Below, piece by piece: positions 5,126 through 8,392 of a stretch of 8,392 nt of DNA (positions within the stretch are counted from its first letter, which is position 1; each line of letters begins with the position of its first letter). Below the pieces are notes generated by a model, which was not told the origin of the DNA, searched no databases, and worked only from the letters and a program-made list of their open reading frames with translations. Source of the stretch: Weeksellaceae bacterium (GTDB taxonomy: Bacteria > Bacteroidota > Bacteroidia > Flavobacteriales > Weeksellaceae); assembly GCA_022701475.1 (NCBI GenBank), contig JAKOOI010000537.1:1-8392 (forward strand), written 5' to 3'. The position numbers and the translations under genes are program-made.

Positions 5126-7621
5126 TTATTTTTTATTGAATATCTGCTGTACTTTATTCCTTATCCTTATCAGAAGCGGTTCTTTGTAGTTCTTATCTTC
5201 ATCAAAATAACCGTAGCCGTAACCATAACCGTAGCCATAACCGTAGCCATAACCATATCCCTGTTTCGTGTTGTAATCATTATAGACAAGACCCAGATGA
5301 TCAATTTCGCCTTTATGGTATTTTTCGGTAATCATTTTCAGCATGTACTTCTCGGTGTATTCATGACGCACCACATAAATATTGGCATCTGAATATTTCA
5401 TCAGTTCATACGAATCTGCTACCAATCCTACCGGCGGGGAATCGATAATGATGAAGTCGTACAGATTTTTAAGATCTTCAAGGAACTTGATATTTCTCTC
5501 GCTCATCAGAAGCTCTGAAGGATTTGGCGGAATAGGTCCGGAAGTCGCCACATCAAGATTCGGAATTTTTGTTTTATTGATGATCTGGCTCATTTCCACT
5601 TCACCGGTAAGATAATTGGAGATCCCGAACTGGTTGTCGATCTGGAAGTCCCCGAAAATTTTAGGTTTTCTGAGATCCATTCCCAGAAGGATGGTTTTCT
5701 TATCGCTCAGCCCCAGTACGGAAGCCAGGTTTATGGAAATATAGGTTTTCCCTTCCCCGCCAATGGAGGAAGTGATAAGAATGGTCTTGCTGCCCCCGCC
5801 TTCTCCGGAGAGGAATCTTACATTGGCACGGATTCCCCTGAATGCCTCCGAAACGGAAGACTTGGGCTGATCCAGTACCGTAAGCATGTTTTCGTTGGTA
5901 TTATTACCAATCACGCCCAGCAATGGAATTTTTGTCGCATTAAGGAGTTCCTTGATATTCCTGATTTTATTATCCAGCACTTCCCCTATTAAGATGAACA
6001 ATAAGGGTAAAACAAGGAATCCACCCATAATGGCAGCTTTTGTTCCTTTTATATTAGGGCCTATAGGAGGTTGACCTACGTTTTTCGCAGGGTCAATTAC
6101 AGTGATGTCAGACTGGTTGGCAGCCATTCTCATCTGTGTATCATTCTGTCTTCCCAGAAGGCTGTTGTAGGTAGCCTCAATCATGTTATACCCTCTTTCG
6201 GCATCCAGGTATTTTCTTTCTTTCTGCGGATAAGACTCAAGATCTGCATTGGCCTCCTGTACCTGTTGATTGATCTTGTTGATTTCGGTATAATAGCCGG
6301 TGTAATAATTTCGTAAAGCACCGTTTGAACTTGTCTTTGCTTCATCGATCAACCGGTCGATTTCTTTCATCGGCTCTGAGTTTGGCCTGTAGATAAGGCT
6401 CATCTCCCTTCGTTTCGCATACAATCCCTTCAGTTCAGAGACGGATGCACTGAAAAGCCCGTCCTGAAAACCTGCAGCATTGGTGCTGATCATTTTTTCG
6501 AAATTCCTGGATTCCATGCTTTGCTTGATCTGATTCAGGGAAGCGATTTTGCTTTCAATATCCGCTTTTTTAGCTTCAAGTTCCTTTATCTTTTCCAGTG
6601 ACTTTTCATCCCTGTCTTTGATATCATAAAGCTTCTGATTGGTTTTCATGTCATTCAGCACATTCGCACTGGAATCAAGTTTCTTGCGGATGGTCTCCAG
6701 GTTCTGCTGCAGATAAACATCGGTATTCTTATCTACCGTCATTTTATCGGCCAGTCTTTTCTTCTGAAGCTGGCTTACCGATGTATTCAGAAAATTAACG
6801 GTGCTGTTCAGATTATACCCTGTCTTAGTAATCAGCATAATGGTACCGATCTCTTTATCAAAATCTACTCCTATGGTAGAAACAATTCCGTTAACTGACT
6901 CATTAACGGTACTCAATTGAACAATAATATTCTCCAGAGTCATTTTAGGCATTACAGGATTGGGCAGCAGCCTGAACCTGAGGTTGGGAGAAGTATACCA
7001 TTCTCCCACTCTGATTATTTTATTGGCAGGTCTTTCGAAAGGATTTATGGATACAAAACTTTCAGAATCATAACTGTACAAACCTGTAGACTGACCATCT
7101 TCAGGCAAAACAACTTCATACGTATTTTTCCCCTTAGCCACTAGGGTAACGGGATAGTTCATCTGTTGCGGATGCTTTTTATCCACCTCGAAAATAACCG
7201 GGGAATCATCCTTATCCAGATAGGTGGATTTTATAACGCCTTTTGTTGAGTAGTTGATAAAAAGATTCATCTCTTTTACCAGGAACTCATTATGGGTTCT
7301 TGAAAGAAGCATCTTTTTAAGATATACTCCATCCTGATTTCCTCCCTGTCCCCAGATAAAGTTAATGGACTGGCTTGGAGTGAAATAGCTTGAAGTATTA
7401 TTGGATATGCTTAATGATAAATTGGAAGCATAAATATTCTGCGCATAGTACTTACTGTATGTCCATGATATGCCGTATCCTATAAAAAACATCAAAGCAA
7501 ACCAATACCAGTTTCTTATTATCCTTCTTAAAAAATGCTCAATATCAAAGAGCGCAAAAGATCCATGCTTTTCTTTCTGGGCATCCGTTTTCTCTGCCGT
7601 AGTATCTTTTCCTGGAATCAT
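5126..7621 (-). CDS. wzc: Wzc-type polysaccharide co-polymerase / tyrosine autokinase
   Basis: This 831-residue inner-membrane protein combines a Wzz-type chain-length domain with a cytoplasmic BY-kinase, controlling polymerisation and export of capsular or exopolysaccharide with Wza. The first membrane helix is at about 38-55, followed by a periplasmic region with a long coiled coil (about 285-505), a Pro-rich turn PPIGP before the second helix (about 528-546), and the kinase domain. Kinase motifs are complete: the EAFRGIR oligomerisation motif (592-598, E..R..R), Walker A SSIGGEGKT (K625), Walker A' MDLRKPK (D649) and Walker B FIIIDSPP (D727). The tail is the phospho-acceptor cluster: Y780, Y783, nine Gly-Tyr pairs at 788-805, and Y812. 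A charged tail (806-831) ends IRNKVQQIFNKK, so the tyrosines are not at the extreme C terminus. The start lies 5 bases after the stop of the export protein, so the two are co-transcribed. Activity would be set by reversible tyrosine phosphorylation. Which polysaccharide it serves cannot be told from this window. Confidence 0.95.
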   Translation of the reverse strand: MIPGKDTTAEKTDAQKEKHGSFALFDIEHFLRRIIRNWYWFALMFFIGYGISWTYSKYYAQNIYASNLSLSISNNTSSYFTPSQSINFIWGQGGNQDGVYLKKMLLSRTHNEFLVKEMNLFINYSTKGVIKSTYLDKDDSPVIFEVDKKHPQQMNYPVTLVAKGKNTYEVVLPEDGQSTGLYSYDSESFVSINPFERPANKIIRVGEWYTSPNLRFRLLPNPVMPKMTLENIIVQLSTVNESVNGIVSTIGVDFDKEIGTIMLITKTGYNLNSTVNFLNTSVSQLQKKRLADKMTVDKNTDVYLQQNLETIRKKLDSSANVLNDMKTNQKLYDIKDRDEKSLEKIKELEAKKADIESKIASLNQIKQSMESRNFEKMISTNAAGFQDGLFSASVSELKGLYAKRREMSLIYRPNSEPMKEIDRLIDEAKTSSNGALRNYYTGYYTEINKINQQVQEANADLESYPQKERKYLDAERGYNMIEATYNSLLGRQNDTQMRMAANQSDITVIDPAKNVGQPPIGPNIKGTKAAIMGGFLVLPLLFILIGEVLDNKIRNIKELLNATKIPLLGVIGNNTNENMLTVLDQPKSSVSEAFRGIRANVRFLSGEGGGSKTILITSSIGGEGKTYISINLASVLGLSDKKTILLGMDLRKPKIFGDFQIDNQFGISNYLTGEVEMSQIINKTKIPNLDVATSGPIPPNPSELLMSERNIKFLEDLKNLYDFIIIDSPPVGLVADSYELMKYSDANIYVVRHEYTEKYMLKMITEKYHKGEIDHLGLVYNDYNTKQGYGYGYGYGYGYGYGYGYFDEDKNYKEPLLIRIRNKVQQIFNKK
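5207..5260. repeat. In-frame 6/12-bp tandem repeat encoding (Gly-Tyr)x9 in wzc
   Basis: Nine 6-bp units run from 5207 to 5260 and encode nine Gly-Tyr pairs on the minus strand (residues 788-805). A 12-bp unit, ATAACCGTAGCC on the plus strand, occurs exactly at 5207-5218, 5225-5236 and 5237-5248, with variants between and after. Since units are multiples of three, gain or loss by replication slippage would change the number of tyrosines without breaking the frame. Confidence 0.9.
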
Positions 7622-7626
7622 TGATA

Positions 7627-8392
7627 TTAAAGGTTTTTAAGAAGTAGATAAATTGATAAAGCCGTTGTAATGACAGATACTCCGGTTGTTAACGTCTGAA
7701 TAGGATCCTTGCCGAGACCATTTAAGCTTTTAGCTCTTGTATTCAGGTAAATTTCATCTCCATTCTGGACATAATAATAGGGAGAATTCATTACATCTTC
7801 ACGGGTAAGATCGATTCTTGCCGTTTTAATTCCTTCAGGCAGCTTCCTATGAATGACAATATTTTTCCTGTCTATCGTTCTGTTGAGACCTCCGCTGATT
7901 GATAATGCCTCAGTAATGGTAAGTGTGTTTTTATGAACCACCTTCTCTCCGGTAATCCCGGTGGTCTCAATATCACCCAATACATAAAATGTAATTCCGT
8001 TGGTATTGAGCCTTACTTCAGATTTCCCTTCCTGGAAATTTTCATTTACTTTTTTCTGGATCTCCTCGCTTAACTCCTCTATCGTTCTTCCTTCAGCCTT
8101 TATGTATCCTATTCCGAAAACATTGATGTCGCCTTTTGAATCCACTTTCAAGCCTCCGAAATAGAATGCTACATTCCCGCCGCCTCCGGCAACTGCTGCC
8201 CCTCCTCCAACGGCAGGAAGAGCCCCGCTATTCGGAGCATTCAGAGCTGAATAGAACTGGGCGGCATCACCTTTCGGAGTAGTTACAATATTAAGGTTCA
8301 GGATATCGTTCTTGGTGATCCTGTACACCGGAATATTGTAAGGCACAAGACCCTCTTCATTAATCACAAGACTCTCGTTAGGCTGCATATAC
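7627..8392 (-). CDS. wza: Wza-type polysaccharide export protein (5' end missing)
   Basis: The frame is open from the stop at 7627 to the window edge, so this is the C-terminal part of an export protein. The first methionine (8388-8386) is probably internal: it lies in a YMQPNESL stretch typical of the middle of the N-terminal domain, and no signal or lipoprotein peptide is present. Counting from that Met, a polysaccharide-export domain covers about 17-128 (YRITKNDILNLNIV, then DSKGDINVFGIGYIKAEGRTIEEL), interrupted by a Gly/Ala-rich insertion at 54-79. An SLBB domain follows at about 132-215 (FYVLGDIETTGI, ITEALSISGGLN), then SPYYYVQNGDEIYL, and a hydrophobic C-terminal helix (about 234-250, VSVITTALSIYLLL) that should span the outer membrane. 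Wza-type proteins form the outer-membrane and periplasmic channel for capsule export with Wzc, encoded 5 bases downstream. The symbol follows the family; the true start and lipobox lie outside the window. Confidence 0.9.
   Translation of the reverse strand, partial: YMQPNESLVINEEGLVPYNIPVYRITKNDILNLNIVTTPKGDAAQFYSALNAPNSGALPAVGGGAAVAGGGGNVAFYFGGLKVDSKGDINVFGIGYIKAEGRTIEELSEEIQKKVNENFQEGKSEVRLNTNGITFYVLGDIETTGITGEKVVHKNTLTITEALSISGGLNRTIDRKNIVIHRKLPEGIKTARIDLTREDVMNSPYYYVQNGDEIYLNTRAKSLNGLGKDPIQTLTTGVSVITTALSIYLLLKNL

Noticed and set aside
5207..5260. CRISPR-like or intergenic satellite repeat
   Set aside because: The repeats have no spacers and are wholly in frame within the wzc tyrosine tail.
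5382..7144. Plus-strand open frames inside wzc, some rich in hydrophobic residues
   Set aside because: They are complements of coiled-coil and kinase codons; the hydrophobic look comes from reading charged codons antisense.

Overview
The window is a piece of a Bacteroidota chromosome. It most resembles Flavobacteriia of the Weeksellaceae type (Chryseobacterium and relatives). The grounds are the gene families, the lack of Shine-Dalgarno-like leaders, AT-rich spacers and a Bacteroidota-type -7 promoter element. Genus-level placement is inference. All six genes lie on the minus strand, so transcription runs from high to low coordinates. The window is gene-dense; its longest gene-free stretch is 212 bases.

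Region 1 (about 8392 down to 5095) is the end of a capsule or exopolysaccharide export unit. It holds a Wza-type outer-membrane export protein, cut at its 5' end by the window edge. Five bases later comes a complete Wzc-type co-polymerase and tyrosine autokinase, whose C-terminal tyrosine cluster is an unusually regular (Gly-Tyr)x9 tract. A stem-loop follows the kinase stop codon.

Region 2 (5094 to 4914) is an AT-rich spacer with a good match to the Bacteroidota -7 element (TAnnTTTG), the likely promoter of the next operon.

Region 3 (4913 to 1) is a tight cell-envelope operon: a PorG/DUF6089-like outer-membrane barrel protein (type IX secretion), uppS, bamA, an OmpH/Skp-like periplasmic chaperone, and the first 27 codons of a second OmpH/Skp-like protein. 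Gaps between the first four genes are 2, 30 and 8 bases, consistent with one transcript; 62 bases separate the two chaperone genes. From memory, Porphyromonas gingivalis has the same order (PGN_0297 to PGN_0301), so this looks like a conserved block.

The products share a theme. UppS makes the C55 lipid carrier used for peptidoglycan and for Wzc/Wza-dependent polysaccharides. BamA inserts outer-membrane barrels, which would include PorG. Skp-like chaperones deliver such barrels across the periplasm. I see no CRISPR array, insertion sequence, tRNA, rRNA or clearly novel system. The most distinctive signals are the in-frame Gly-Tyr repeat in the kinase tail and the direct abutment of a capsule-export unit to the PorG/UppS/BamA operon.
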